From Manihot esculenta (Eukaryota > Streptophyta > Magnoliopsida > Malpighiales > Euphorbiaceae), in contig NC_035176.2 of the NCBI RefSeq assembly GCF_001659605.2, positions 33,536,716 through 33,600,715 of the forward strand: 64,000 nt of DNA. Direction: 5' to 3'. This document shows positions 1 through 14,500 of the stretch, piece by piece. Each line of letters starts with the position of its first letter. The stretch's first letter is position 1. The notes below the pieces were generated by a model that was given only the letters and a program-made list of their open reading frames with translations, did no database searches and was not told the DNA's origin. Made by a program: the position numbers and the translations under genes.

Positions 1-2022
1 ATCCAATATGATAAGCGAGAGTGTTTTGTTATTATTATTATTATGGAAAACGTTTTTTAATAAATTAAATAAAAAATGGGGTGGGGGCATATAGTATAAT
101 GTGTTGGTAGTTGGAACTAACCTCTAAATGCTTTTCATCTTTATATATATTTAACAAAAAAAAAAAAGCTAAAACCAAATATACGTGTGCTCCACTTGCA
201 TTGTATTTATGATATATTTGTTAAGATAGTGCTTTATGTTTTTCTCATTTTAGGCTGATGCCTATCCAAATTAATTATTGATAATATTTTATTAGTGGCA
301 GCTTGCTCATGCTTTTTATTATTAATATTAATAATAATAATAATTTTCCTATAAAACATCTTCTTAATTCCACTAATTAAATTAATTTATAAATAACTAA
401 TAATTCTCCTTCTCTTTTTGAAATTCTATATCAAAGAACCGCATTTTTATTTTATATCTTCAAACTTTCGTTACATCAACTCATTCATTTTCAATTTTTT
501 AATTTCAAAAAAAATTGAATAAACGTAAATGGATTTTGATTTAAAATAATCAATAAGCCCTATCATATTTTAATTAAAATTAAAATAAAAAAACAAGTCT
601 CTGAAGATTCAAGATAAAAATTATTAAAGTCACTGTCAAATATATTTTTCATCAAAATTTGATTATAAGTTTTCACAATGTAATTTAAAATGAAATAAAT
701 TGACAAAAATATACTACACTTAATTGAAATTTATTAAGCCACAATAAGATAAGTTTTTTTTATAATACTATATAAAGTAAGAATAATATTATATTTTTTG
801 AAAAATTAATATAATAGAATAAATTAAGAAAATTTATTACCTGTATCAAGGTTTTGTATATCCATTTAGTAGTAATACATTATTTTATAAAATTTACTAT
901 TAAATATTATTTATTGATTGATTGGAGTTTAGATATATAGTTAAATGGGAAAGTTTTACTTTCACCAACCAAACAAGTCCTGACAACCAAATCATTCTGT
1001 GAGTATTAAAATGCAAAATAGTATCTTTCAGATTCCATATCTCATAACCAATTGATTCTTCTGTATCCCATCAATCAAAGCATTTGTCTTATTATCATAC
1101 ACCATTATTTTTATTTTTTATTTTTTTAAATCATATTTTAATACATGAAAGATAAATTTTAAATAGCCATATAAAAAAATTATATTATCCGATAACAAAC
1201 CATTCCTACAATTTAAGAATGTAAATGAATAAAATATTTAAGAAAATTAAACTATTTAAAACAGAATTTAATTTATATTAATAATATTTAAATTTATTAT
1301 GAATTTAATTATTATTATTAAATAAAATTTAAATTTATTTTATTTTATATATTTTAATTAATAATTTATATAAAAAATATTTTTATTAATAATTTTCATT
1401 TAAAAAATTTAATATTTTTAAAATATTATTATAAAATATATTTTTTATATTAAATTATAATATATATATCAACAACTTCACAGTGGATATTCTATATATA
1501 AAATTTAAAACTCAATCTGAATATTATTTTTTAAATTTAAATCCGTCATAAATTCAATTATAATTATATAAATTCATTCTATTAAAATATGATGAATTGA
1601 GTATTTGAAAATATTCTATCCATCTCTAATCATAACTTTTATTTTCTAAATTCTAATACTAAGAAAATTCTAATATAAGATCATTAATGAAAAAAGAAGA
1701 GCAGTATTTTATAGGTTTTAATAAATAAAAAATATTCGCCAAAACATAAGTAAACAAATAATATGCCTTTATAAAGGAAAAAGAGAAGAAAATGGTGCCA
1801 GGTTGGCGTTGAGCACATGTGAGGCTACACGTGATTAGATAGGTTTTATCGGATTGGAAAAACATGCCATAACACAAGGCAAGTGGCAGACATGTAAATT
1901 GGAGGATAATATGTGGCTCTTTGCCAACGCACTGCACCTTAAAAACTTAAACCTTCTCACACTCGCTCACTCAGATCCAATCTACCTAAAAACCATCCCC
2001 TCAATCTCCGAGAGACACAGAG
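1..2022. other. AT-rich intergenic DNA and upstream region of the oxidase gene
   Basis: This stretch is dominated by A/T runs and short TAA/TTA microsatellite-like tracts. No open frame here resembles a protein. The last 200 bases are less AT-rich and hold the presumed promoter and leader of the oxidase gene. Confidence 0.7.
1828..1833. promoter_or_regulatory. G-box core (CACGTG) upstream of the oxidase gene
   Basis: A perfect CACGTG lies about 190 bp upstream of the oxidase ATG, with a related CACATG about 14 bases before it. Such sites bind bZIP and bHLH factors in plants. Function here is inferred from sequence and position only. Confidence 0.35.
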
Positions 2023-3270
2023 ATGGAATTCTGCGGCGATGGATTTGATGTGGTGGTTGTGGGTGCAGGCATCATGGGCAGCTGCACTGCCTATGAACTA
2101 GCAAAAAGAGGTCACAAAACTCTTCTACTAGAGCAGTTCGATTTCTTACACCACCGTGGATCATCACATGGCGAGTCACGTACAATACGAGCAACGTACC
2201 CAGAGGACTATTACTGTGCCATGGCCATGGAATCCTCCAAACTTTGGGAGGAAGCGCAGTTAGAAATCAACTTCAAGGTTTATTTCAAAGCCCAGCAATT
2301 CGATATGGGGCCATTAGATGATAAAAGTCTTCTTTCCGCTGTATCCAGCTGCCAGAAAAACTCGGTTCCCCATCAGGTTCTCGACAGTCAACAAGTGGCA
2401 AAGAAATTTTCCGGCAGAATTAAGCTGCCGGAGAACTGGATTGGAATATGTACTGAGCTTGGTGGGGTAATAAAACCCACAAAGGCAGTATCAATGTTCC
2501 AAGCACTCGCATCTCGAAAGGGTGCAATTTTAAGGGACAATATACAAGTGAATAACATAGTCAAGGATGGGGTGAAAGGAGGGGTATGGGTGTCCGCTGC
2601 TAGTGGTGAAAAGTTTTGGGCCAAAAAGTGTGTTATTACAGCAGGGGCTTGGGTCAGAAAGCTAGTTAAAACCGTCAGCGGCCTTGAATTACCTATACAA
2701 GCTCTGGAGACCACAGTGTGTTATTGGAGGATTAGGGAAGGCCATGAGGCTGACTTTGCTATAGGAGGTGATTTCCCTACATTTGCTAGCTACGGCCAAC
2801 CTTACATATACGGCACACCGTCTTTAGAGTTTCCGGGTTTGATCAAGATTGCTGTGCACGACGGCTACCCATGTGATCCGGACAAAAGACCATGGGGTCC
2901 TGGCATGTCGTTGAGTTCTTTGAAGAAATGGATTGAAGGGAGGTTTTCAGGGCTGGTTGATTGTGGCGAGCCAGTTGCTACTCAATTGTGCATGTACTCA
3001 ATGACCCCAGATGAAGATTATGTGATAGATTTTCTAGGAGGGGAGTTTGGTAAGGATGTGGTAATCGGCGGTGGATTTTCAGGCCATGGATTCAAGATGG
3101 CCCCCGTGGTAGGACGGATGTTAGCTGACATGGCCCTTTGCGGGGAGGCTAAAGGAGTGGACCTCAACTACTTCAGGATACAAAGATTTCAACAGAATCC
3201 AAAAGGGAATGTCAAGAATTTCGAACATCAAGTTGGCTTCTCTGCCAATAACAAGTCGATTGTTCAGTAA
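2023..3270 (+). CDS. SOX: Sarcosine oxidase-like flavoenzyme (probable sarcosine/pipecolate oxidase)
   Basis: This single uninterrupted frame of 415 codons matches the monomeric sarcosine oxidase (DAO/MSOX) family. The enzyme oxidises N-methyl or cyclic amino acids such as sarcosine and pipecolate, giving hydrogen peroxide. An N-terminal Rossmann FAD-binding motif VVGAGIMGS sits at residues 12-20. The motif CMYSMTPDEDYVID starts at Cys323, the residue type that carries covalently bound FAD in this family. The glycine-rich segment GGGFSGHGFK at about 349-358 closes the FAD site. Length is typical of the family. The ATG is the first in frame and directly precedes the Rossmann strand. The characterised Arabidopsis enzyme is peroxisomal, but this protein ends in IVQ, which is not a canonical PTS1. 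The neighbouring gene on the right is convergent. Substrate preference cannot be read from sequence. Confidence 0.93.
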   Translation: MEFCGDGFDVVVVGAGIMGSCTAYELAKRGHKTLLLEQFDFLHHRGSSHGESRTIRATYPEDYYCAMAMESSKLWEEAQLEINFKVYFKAQQFDMGPLDDKSLLSAVSSCQKNSVPHQVLDSQQVAKKFSGRIKLPENWIGICTELGGVIKPTKAVSMFQALASRKGAILRDNIQVNNIVKDGVKGGVWVSAASGEKFWAKKCVITAGAWVRKLVKTVSGLELPIQALETTVCYWRIREGHEADFAIGGDFPTFASYGQPYIYGTPSLEFPGLIKIAVHDGYPCDPDKRPWGPGMSLSSLKKWIEGRFSGLVDCGEPVATQLCMYSMTPDEDYVIDFLGGEFGKDVVIGGGFSGHGFKMAPVVGRMLADMALCGEAKGVDLNYFRIQRFQQNPKGNVKNFEHQVGFSANNKSIVQ

Positions 3271-5519
3271 ATATGAAGCAATAGGCCATTTATTATCTTT
3301 ATTTTGTTATGACGGTGTACTCTTTTATCTTATATCCATCAAAATTAAACCTTTCGATTCAAGATTCAAATGATTTGACTGTTCTCCATGTTCTCCAGAA
3401 GTTGCGATTGTGTAAAAATTTAACATAAATTAACATAATTCGTCGTACCACAATCATCAATTAACTTCCTCAAGAGATGCACTGGATCTCAATTCTCAAT
3501 ACTTATAACATACAGCATAATGTTGGTGCCTTTAGCATCAAGAGAAGAATACTCTCAAGCTTATAGAAAAAAAGAAAAAAAAAAAAAAAAAAGGCGAATT
3601 CTAAAAGTAGCAATGTTCAACCTTTGGTTGGTTAAAGTAAAACAAATTCTAATACCATGCCCTCAGTAAATGCAACAGAGGTCCTCCCTCCACTTATTAG
3701 ATACAATACAACCAAGCAATCTGAGATTCGCTAAAATAAAAAACTGCAATCACAGTTGCCTGGTTCAGCTTAAACAATAAATCAATCTGGCCACGTTTAG
3801 AAAGAAAAAGAAAAAATCACTAAATATACAGGACTCAAAACCCATAAGAGAAATAATGCTGAACGGGAGATTGTGCCCACTTGGCCTTCAAAATATATGG
3901 GAACCTGCAGATCAAGGAAGCCATAAATCTCATGCACAAGAAATACAGATCACCATCCTGTAGAAAATTTGTCTATCCTACTAGTCAACGTTACGCAACA
4001 GCATTAAAATAGAATTGCTTCGCTAAGCATAACAAAAAACATTAACGAGTTAGCGACCAATAATTAATCCCTACCAGTAAAAAATAATTATGAGCACGAT
4101 AAATAAATAATCCATTGCTTGTCAAATAAATATATGGCACAGATTAAACCTAACTGTTAAACTGGTGAAATATGCATAGTATAATTCTGTAAGAATTCTA
4201 TTTCAAAGACAAATCAACACAAAATCAAAAAGAAATATCTGGAGGTAAAATGATTACAAGAGAAACAATGTTGGTCAGTCAATCCAGCGTTTATTTCCAT
4301 AATGCTAATATCCCACCAAACAACTTTCAAAGGGTGTTATCAATCACATAAATCTCATAAGTAATGTACTGGTGAGGAGGAAAACATGCTTGCTGACCAA
4401 GTGAATCATGTCCTTCAATTAAACTCATTGGAAACAACATTATATTTACACTAAAATGCACTCCCTAATCACTGTCATAGGAACAGTGATTTGGACATGG
4501 GACCAACCAACATCTAGGCCTCTTCTCTCTTTTTCTTAAGCACTAAGAAATTATATAAAAAAAGGACGGAAAAGCTACTTTAGCAAAATACTTGCTTCAC
4601 ATTGAAGTGTAGTTACTGGCCTTACAAGTTACAACTGCCACCAGCAAAATTTAAAAGTTCAAGTTATTCTTTCTCTAAAGATATATTTTCTTTTCAGCCT
4701 CATTGGGTTTTTAATATAAATTTAAAATTATATGATGATTACTTTCAAATTACTTATTTATATTAAACATCAGAACACTTTAAAATACAAACTTTAATTC
4801 AATATAAACAAAACAAAAGCTAATTTATATTGTTGTTACTAGCAAATATATATGTATATTATAGAAAGAATCTTACACGCTAGAAAACATATATAAAACG
4901 TTAGAACTTAAAATTTAAGCTACTATTTCAAATAGTGCTTTAAAATTTTTATCAAGTGTTTTTCTTTCTTCAGCTCCTTTTGATTGGTTTAAACATCTTA
5001 ATTCTACTTTTAAGTTTCTCTTTTTTTTCTGTAATATCTAATTTAGAATTTTATCTCAGTTTAATTGTCCTTCAGTATTAAATGATAAGATTTACATCAA
5101 TCACTACATGTTATCATTTATAAAATAATTTAAACCTACTTTATTGATAATAAAACATGTTCCACTTACTAGCATTAGAAAGAAAATAAATAAATAAATA
5201 AAAAATCTACCTCCAATGGATAAGGAAATTTGGACAATTTCTTTTTTCCATGAAGTCAAATTTGATCTATTAATTCATAAAACTATAGCACAATAATCTT
5301 TTTACCCCACAATATATGAATGTATTTTGTGTTTGTGAGAGAGAAAATTATTGAATGAATTAAACAATAATTTTATTTACAACATATATATACAAATTTT
5401 TATTTATTAATAATAACATAAAAATTCTGGTTACAAAAAAAAAACCCGCATCATAGCACAGGGATTATAACTTGTAAAAAGCTAAATGACAAGAAAGAAT
5501 CACTAACCAGTTCGGCTTG
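3271..5519. other. Convergent intergenic region containing two 3' UTRs
   Basis: The oxidase 3' UTR and the 3' UTR of the minus-strand coiled-coil gene must both lie here. A purine-rich poly(A) tract lies near 3569-3592. I see no further protein-coding exon. The end of the coiled-coil gene's 3' UTR cannot be fixed without transcript data. Confidence 0.55.
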
Positions 5520-8500
5520 TCAAACCACAAAAGCTGCAAGCAATGCGTGCAATAAAGCCCAATAGATCATAATACTAAGCCTCAAGGCAGGTTGTCGCAT
5601 TAGTGCCCGATCACATGAAACCCTGGCATATGATATAAGCTCAATATTTTCCATTCAAAATTCTAAGGTAAGCTTTGGGTTCATACCATAGGACAAAAAA
5701 AAAAAAAACAACAGAAATCTTACCATAGACCATCAATCATGTCAGTCACAGGTCTGGTAAATTTTGGGACAATTCTCGATGAAGTGAGTGACTTGAAACC
5801 ATGAACTGCAGTGGAAGAACAGGGGAGGAATAATCACGAAGATGTCATTGTTAAACTGTAAACGAAATTGCTGGAGGGCAAACAGGAAAAAAGACTACAA
5901 AAGGTCCTGTATAGAACTACCTTTTTCATCGTCTTCATCCTCTAGTCTATTAGTGCCATCAGGATCCATGTCTATAGCAACAGCAACTTGATCATTGTTG
6001 ACTTTGCGCAAACTGCGTACTTGAGAAGCAGCAGAGGGCCCAGGGACGGTCCATTTATTTATCTGCACATTAGTTCACCAGGTGTTTATATATATATATA
6101 CATCTTATTATTAAAATTATGTTTTCATTTTTGAATTGACAATTAAAAGCAGTTTGTAAGTTTTAACAATCAATATGTCATGATGGCAAAGCATTCACAA
6201 ATAGGAAAAAAAAAGGCCAACCAGCAAGAAACTCCTCCATTAGAAAGTATACACCAACACAAACGTACATTAAAAAGGGCTAGACCACCAATATGCATAT
6301 CTGCTTACATTGTGATACAAACAGATAAAGCTAAAAGTGACTGATGGAATGGGAAGTTCAAATAGTCTTCTCATGAATTTCTCATTATGTATGCACACAT
6401 ACGTGTGTGAGATCTCACTGTGTATATGCAGACACATGCATAGACAACTTGTTTGCATTACAGGAAAATATTCAGTCACATTGAATTCAAAATGACAAAG
6501 AAATGAAGGAATAGAACAACAAACTGCAGTCTACATCCAGCGTTACCATTAGAAATATCTCAAATAAAATTCAGCACTATATCAAATAAAAGACACAACA
6601 GAACTGCTTATATGTTTATTGCACAAAATGACAGATGCAAAAACTCACCACAGGTTCAACTTCCAAAATTTCAGAGCTTGCACGGGTTGGCTGCTCCATA
6701 TCTCTGCCAACTTCAAGCATCTTTAATAGGGATTCCTTATCATGCAAAGATTTTTCAAGAATTTTTTCTCTGCGGATTAAATCATCCGCTTTACTCCTCT
6801 CTATTTGCAATAATGCATCCCAGCTTTGAGCTGTTACTCGCAGATCCTCCAATTCAGACAAAACAGAAGTTATCTTTTCCTGAATTATTTCTTTATACGT
6901 GTGAATCTGACTGCTATCAGCAAGATTGACATCTAGAGACACCACTGAGCCTAACCATGTCAATAGCTCACAGAGCTCATCTGAATTTCTCTTGTTGCTT
7001 GTCTGAGATGTGACAAGAGCATCATTTGTGCATCTAGTTACTTCTTGCCTTAAGAAAGAGATCTCAGCTTCACGATCTTGCAGTTGCGATTGAAGCTTTT
7101 CAACCTCAGCAAGGAGACTTTCAGAGAAAAGATGAAGCTCATCGAACTTACTGACAGTGGTGGAAAGCTTCTTCACAACCTTCCCACGAGCAGCTTCAAG
7201 TTTTTCAATATCTAAATTCTTTTGTTGGACAACTCTGTCTAACTCCTCTACTTTTTTTGTTAAATCATCCATCTGTATCTCCTCCTCATCAAGAGCTTGC
7301 ATTAAGGCTTCAATTTCTGTAACCAAAAAAATGGCATTCGTTATTCTGAAAAAATCTAACCCAAAAATTATAATAGAGCAATTAAAATAGTGATTTCCAA
7401 AGTCAAACAATCTAACCTTGGTCTTTCGCATTGAGCCTATCAGCCAGAGATCTGACTTTATCCTGTAACTCCGTTGAGATGGTTTGCTGATCTTGAAGTT
7501 CCTTTACTTTCTGTTCCAATAAATTCCGCTCATCTTCAAGTATTTCCACCTTCCTCTCCAAATCATGCACACAAGATTTTGATGATTGAAGGTCAAGGGA
7601 GAAGCTCGTTGCAGCAGCTTCTGCTTGCTTAATTTGATTGACAAGATCTTTGCAAATTCTCTCTCTTTGGATGTCCTTCTCCTGAAGCTCCTCCTGCAAA
7701 TTCGAGATGGTAATTTTCATTTCCTTCTGGTTACCCTCTCTGATTTCACCTATTAAGCAAGCAAATTCTTTGACGGCCAATAACAGCTTTTCTGCCATAG
7801 CCCTGACATGTTCCTCGGATGAAAAATTTCTCTCTCCACCAAAGGGAAGTCCACCATCGCCAAATGCTGCTGCTTTCAAATTCATTTCCAGATCCCGAAC
7901 AGCCACACTCTTTGTGACAACTTCAGCTTTTCTATTCTCAATTTCCATGAGCAAACTGGTGCAGGCTTCATAAAGCAAGGAAATGTTCCGGCGCAATGCA
8001 GCAATCTCCATTTCCTTCTCTTTTCCCACTGAATCTCTAAGCCTAATGTCTTGCCTCATGGCCTCAAATGACTCTTTCTGGGAACTCATATCTCTATGAA
8101 TAGAACCCATTAATTTGGATAGATTGCCAGCTTTTTCATGAAATATAGCAGAGTGTTTGTGTAGCATACTATTAACAGCGGCAATTTCATTAATGAATTC
8201 TTGCAAAGAACTACAAACTTCAGAAATAAAGTCATCCAAATGGTCCAGCATATTAGTTTCTGATGAAAAATCCACAGCCACAAAGTTCAACTGAGAAGCA
8301 AAGTACAGATTAGATAGATAAAATGAGAAGTAATACGCTCAACAAAACAGAGATGTTCCACAAAAAAAGATCATATATTTAATCCCTAAGTTTTTTACTT
8401 TAAAGAACATTCTTGCCCTTCAATGTAAATGGAATGGCTTCTGTAATACTTGGAGAGTTGAAACATGAATTACTAAAATGTGGTTTCATCAGTGACAAAC

Positions 8501-11500
8501 TGAAAGTTATTTTGCTTACAAGAGATTAAAATGCCATGGCCCATAATAAGTAATAAATGCAACCAAACTATACTCATAACATGAATGAAGAAATAAGTTT
8601 TATTGAAAAAGGGGAGTCCTTCGTGCACAAGGATCCTTCATTCTTGCTTTAGGAGGGCCAAGAGAATATCATAAAGCATATGCAGCCTACTGCATACCCA
8701 CCATGTTTTGCAGAGTAAATGCATGATTTTTTGGACACAAAAGAGCAAAGACGATAGGGAGAAAGGAAAAAAAAAAGTTACCACTCAGAATAAGTAATAT
8801 CTAGTGTTACCTTGCTTCCCAAACGACTGGATGTAATGCCACCATATGCGCTAAAGTGAGGGACTTGAACCACAAGATCAGATTCTGCTCTATTAAGGCA
8901 TGAATTCATACTAGACTCTAGATTTTGCAGAAATTCCAAGTCCTCAGAGAAAAAAACAGCTAGTAAATTGTTGATATCAGAGAAACTCTTCCTGAGTTGA
9001 TCTGCAGCAGATTTTAATGAGGTATATCCAGAATATTGTTTCTTTTTCTCCTCAATGAGATCCAAGGATAACTTATCAAGACGTGAAAGGGCTTCACATT
9101 TTGCAGCCTCTGCCACCTCCCTATCCTTGGAGAGATGCACAAGTTCATATCTGACTTTGGCTAGCTCCTCTTGGAGACCATCATTCCTGTCCTGAACTTC
9201 ATTCAGTTCTGCAAGCAACAGCTCTGCTGCTCTTCTAGATTTTTTAGACTCTTCCTCTGCACAAGCCACGGCAGCATTCAGATCATGGCATAATTTCACA
9301 ACTTGTTCCAATTTCCCAATTGGGTCACTATTATAAATTTCACCACCAAGGTCAATGTCCCCTAGAGTATTCAAAACTATGGATAAAGTATGTTCTTTCC
9401 CCTGCAAAATGCGATCATTTTCAGCCAAACGATTCCTTAAGAACAAACTTTCGGACTCCAGGGCATCCACCCTATCAGAGAAAGCAGTTAAGTCTCTCAT
9501 CTTCACTTCATAGTCTTGAAGAGCATTTTCCCGGTGCTTAACCTCAGATTTCAAGTGCTCCATCTCAGCACCCATCTCTTCAATAGTTTGCTTAATACTA
9601 TCACGCTGTTGAATCAAAGACTTCCCTTTTCTAACTGCAACATTCAATTTCTCTCTTAAAGAAGTAGACTTCTGCTCCTCCTGATTAAGTAGCTCCTGCA
9701 ACTCAGCCCTTTGTCTTTCAAGTGCTTCAACCTCACAAATCAAAGATTGTTGCTTCTCCACATATCTGTCTCTTTCCTCGTTTACATGTAACAGTTCACT
9801 CAATGTCTCCTCCAGCTCTTTCTTCAAAAGATCCACATTTGGTTCATTACTATCCACTGCATCTTTCTTCAGTAGAGCTACATCAGACTCCAAATTATCC
9901 AGGATATCTCTAGTTCTCTCCTCACCGAGATTTTTATCAGCTTCTCTAGCATGGTGCTCTTCAACTGCATCCCCAGAAACAGTTTTTATCAAAGAGAGAG
10001 TTGTATAGTTTTCTATAAGCCTCCTTACTAATCCTTCCAAGCACTCAATAGTATTTCCACCAGAAACCAAATCTTTTGTACAAGTATCCTTCAATGCATC
10101 ACAAACTAAATCTTGCAGTCTGCATATCTCGCCATTCATTCTCTGAATATGCTCCTCATTCCCAAGGCTCTGGACCAATTGCTCCTGCAAGGCATTGACC
10201 TCATTCTGTAGTTTTTCATTTTCAATACCAAAATGGACTGCTTTTGCTGAAAGTTTCTCATGATCACAGCTCAGAGCCTCAAATCTTTCAGAGAGGTTGT
10301 GCCTCTCATGGATAACTGCTTGAATGTCCATCTGACAGTTAGATAATCTCCTCTGTGTGTCCTCCAATTCAGCCTTTAGGGGAGATATTCTCTTTTGAGA
10401 CTGCTCCAATTCTGCAGTTAGAGATCCACAATAGTGTTCGAGTTTATCAATGTTCTCAAGCAGAGAATTCCTGTCGCTAGTAGCCTCCGAAAGCGCATTT
10501 CCTAACCACTGAATCCTATCCTCCGGTTCTGCAGATCGTAAGTATGCAGGCATATTAATCCTGTCCAGAAGTTCTTCCCACCTCTGCACCAACTGATTCC
10601 TCTCCATTAATGACTGTTCCAGCATTTCATTTTGTTCAGCCAACCCAAAAAACTTACCTTGAAGGTCATCATATTTCCTTCTCAAATCATCACCTGTATT
10701 TGAACTTTGCTTTATATCCTCCTTCCAGGCATCCATGACACCAAAACCAGCATCAGAGTATGAACCACCCACAGAACTCTTCTGTTCCCACTCAGTTGGA
10801 GGCAAAGAGTTTCCAGTGGCTGACCTAGCTAACCAATCAACCTTCTCAATTATATCTCTTGAATGAAAAATCTCTGGCAGATCTAGGTCTTCTAAAATCT
10901 CTTCTATTCTTAGAAGCACCGAGTCTTTGTGAAGGAAAGATTCTCTTAATGCAGTAGCAGAGTTGCGAATGTATGAGAGCTCAGATTCCAGAGCCTCCAC
11001 ACGTTCACCAGCCTCTGAATAAGTCTTCAATTTTGTTTCTAGCTCATGCAGCTTGGCATCTTTCAGTTGTAACTCCTGTGAACATCTTTCCAATTCACTG
11101 GAAGCCTCTGACAGGGTCTGTTTGAGACTGTCGCGCTGCACAACCAACCCCTTCCCCTTGGCAACAGCAATACTAAGCTTCTCTCTAAGTGAAGATACCC
11201 TCTGCTCTGACTGTTCAAGTTCACTCACTTTTTCGCGTAATTCAGATTGCATGCTGATAAAGGCTTCCTCAACCTGGCTTAATTTTTCTTTGAGGAGAAG
11301 GATTTCAGTTTCATGCTGAAGCTTCAAGTCAGTTAAGTGATGCATCCTTTCCTGCAATTCAGTCAATTCCTCCACCTTGGATCCAAACTCTTCCCTAAAT
11401 GAGCTAACTTGCTCATCAGCCCCCTTACATTTACAAACAAGGAAAGACACCAGTGACTCTAGACGTGAAATAGGTGTTCCACCCAAGTCCATCTCACTGT

Positions 11501-14500
11501 CTTCCAATTTCACTACGCCCTCCACATTTTCAATTAACTTTTCAATGGAACTTAGATCAATACATCTTCTATTCAGTTCCTCAGCATCCTTAGTTTTACT
11601 TGTAAGTTCCAAATTGAGCTGGTAGTTAACAGACTGAAGATGCAACCTCTCAGCGAGAAAATTCTCCAATTTCTCCACAAGGGTTTTGTACTCACTGTAT
11701 TCTAAAGGGCCACAAACCTCCTTATCTTGTATGTCAATGTCAGATTCTGCCACAGAGCCACATGAATCTATCACAAGTTTCCTAAGCTCACAGTATAACA
11801 TGTGCGATGTGCCACAGGCTAATTCATTCTTTCCTAGTAACTCATTACACTTCTTCTTCACTTCTTTGAATAAATTAATGGTTGCTTCATGGTCTGAGTA
11901 AGCTGCTTCAAGTTTATCCTTCAGGTCCTTGATGGTTTTAATAGCTGCATTAACAGAAGCAGCAGCATGGCTGCCTATATCCAAGGAACCATTAGAGCCA
12001 GTTGCTATGGAGGAGGTGAACAGAAATCCACTAGAGTCATCAAGCCTCTCAACTGCTTCAATAATCTGAGTGATGGTACAATTCCATTCCTTCTCAACTG
12101 CCAAAGCCCTATCTGCTGCTTCCGTCTGGAAATTTTCCAACTGACCACGAAGTACAAAAGCCAGCTCATCCGAATTTTTCAGTGAATCACACAACTGATT
12201 CTGCAATTCATCTATCCTGGATTCACACTCAGACAACTTTTTGCTAAGCTCACTCTTTTCTGCTTTAAGACTACTGTCTTTTTGCTTCAAGGTCTCATAA
12301 AGAAACTCAAGCTGTTGGTTCTTTTCTTCAACATGAGAAACATGTTGCTTTAGAGCTTCATAAAGAACCACAAGCTCAAGGTTGGTTGCTTCCAGATTAT
12401 CAATGTGTTCCTTCATGGACTCAGACTCAAACTTGAACTCCTTGATTGAAAGATTAGCAGCACTTCTCCCACCTCTCTCTGTCTTGAATAGTAAAGTAGC
12501 ATTTACAGCATCCAAGGCTAATTGCTTAAGCACCGCCTTCAAATCTTTTGTACGCTCTTTTATTAATAAAAATGGATCAGCTGCTGCTGATGGATCATCC
12601 ATCAAGATCATTTCCTCTGCCTCGTTTTCATCATGGTGCTGTTTTGACTCAAAAGTTTGAATTAGCTTTGATACAGCTGGAGCAGATACTTTACCAGCAG
12701 CTCTACCTGAGGATCCTGCATGTGAAAACATCCCTTCAACTGTCTCCTCAAGTTTTTTCAATACTCTATCCGCCTCTTCAAGGTGTCCTTTCAATACTAT
12801 AAACCCCAAAGTATCATCAAAAACTTCATGCTCAAATGGCTCAGGTTGCAATCTACCTGAAAGCCCATCAGACAATCCATCATCTCGTGTTCCTTGCATT
12901 TTGTGAGACTGCTCATTAACAGCTTCTTTCTCGCAGCTCCTGATCTGTACTTCCTCACCTCCTTCTTGATTCAGAATATCCCCACCTGGAAAAGATCTTT
13001 GGGCTTGCTTGTCATCAATTTCTCTTATCTTAGCTTTATGCAGTTCTAAGCTGCTTTGAAGAAATATGTTTTCCTCAGACAGCTCTTCAAGACGTAGTGT
13101 CACTTCTTTTAACTCATCCTCCAACTGTTTGCGTTCCCCATGATCTTTAGATATCCTCTCATGAAGAACAAGAAGCTCAGATGAAAGTCTCTCCATCTCT
13201 ATAACTGAATACTCCTTGTACTCTTCAAGTTTCTTTCTGTCCTCTGAAAGCATAACGAGGTCTCCCCCTAAGTTGGCATTTTCCACCTGTAAAGTTTCCA
13301 TCAAACCCTTACAGTCAGACAAATCTATAGAAAGCTTCTCATTCCCATTAGCAAGATACTCCTTCTCCTCTTCAAGCTGCTTGCTCCTCTCCGTCACCGA
13401 AGCAAGAGTTCCACTTAAGTTGGAATTTTCCGCCAGTAAGGCTGCCACTGAATTCCTGCAGTCAGCTAACTCCTTCAATATTTTCTCATTCTCTTGCAGA
13501 CAAGTATTTTTTTCATGCACAAGTTTCTTTCTCTCCTCAGTCAGCAAAGCAATAGTCTGATTTAAGTTATCATTTTCTGCAAGTAATGTCCCCACCAATC
13601 CCTTAGAGTCAGCCAACTCCTTCAATAGGTTTGATATATCTGCTTGAGAACTTTCTAGACTACTCTGCAACTCCTTTGCTCTAGCAGAAACTTCCTTAAC
13701 TTCTGCCTTTGCCGCATGAAATTGAAGTTGGAAGTCCTCCCTCCCACTAGCGGCAGCCAGGAGTTCAGACCTGCATTCCACAAGCTCTTGAGCAAGGGAG
13801 TTGCACCTTTCACAAGCTTCATTGAGTGAAGCACGAAGGACAGATAGCTCATTATCCATTTGCTGAAACTGATTATCACACTCTGTTTGAAGATAAGAAT
13901 GTTCAGTGAGTTGCAATTCCAGTATATCCTTTGTACAAATTGCAAGGAATAATTCTTCCCTGAATCTCTCTGTTAAAAGAGGATGACCATGTTCAAATGA
14001 GATCAAACTATCAGTTAATCCTATAGACCTAAGTAGCAACCCATACTCAGTTTCATTCAGCCCTTTTGTCACTTCAATGAGCTGAGACAGATTGATTGAG
14101 CATGCATCAACAGGAGCAGATGTAGTAAGGCCCACATATGAATTTGTCAATTTAGCCAACTGAGGCTCTTCATGGCTTTTACCCACAAATATAAGAGAAT
14201 CCTCAGGCAAAAATTGCTGCTTACATGCCTCTACAGTCCTATCAATTTGGCTGCCTCCCTCACTTTTTCCACACTGACCAGTCCCAGACAGCATCTCAGC
14301 TTCTTCTCTATTAGATGGATCGACATAAATGACTTTGCTTTGTTGATTTACCACATCAGAAACACCTCCCAGAATTCCATCTGCCTCTGAAAGGGGTAAA
14401 GTAGATGCCAGAAGCCCATCCATCATCTCCACAGCACTGGCAGAAGCAGATTCACTATATGCACCATCATTTTGATTCAGTTGAGAGGCCAAATCTACCA

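Noticed and set aside
1659..1937. Open frame of 92 codons on the minus strand near the oxidase promoter
   Set aside because: Low-complexity, hydrophobic translation with no family resemblance, overlapping the oxidase upstream region.
3569..3592. Poly(A) run as evidence for a processed retrogene
   Set aside because: It follows the intronless oxidase, but orthologues as I know them are also simple in structure and no target duplication is visible.
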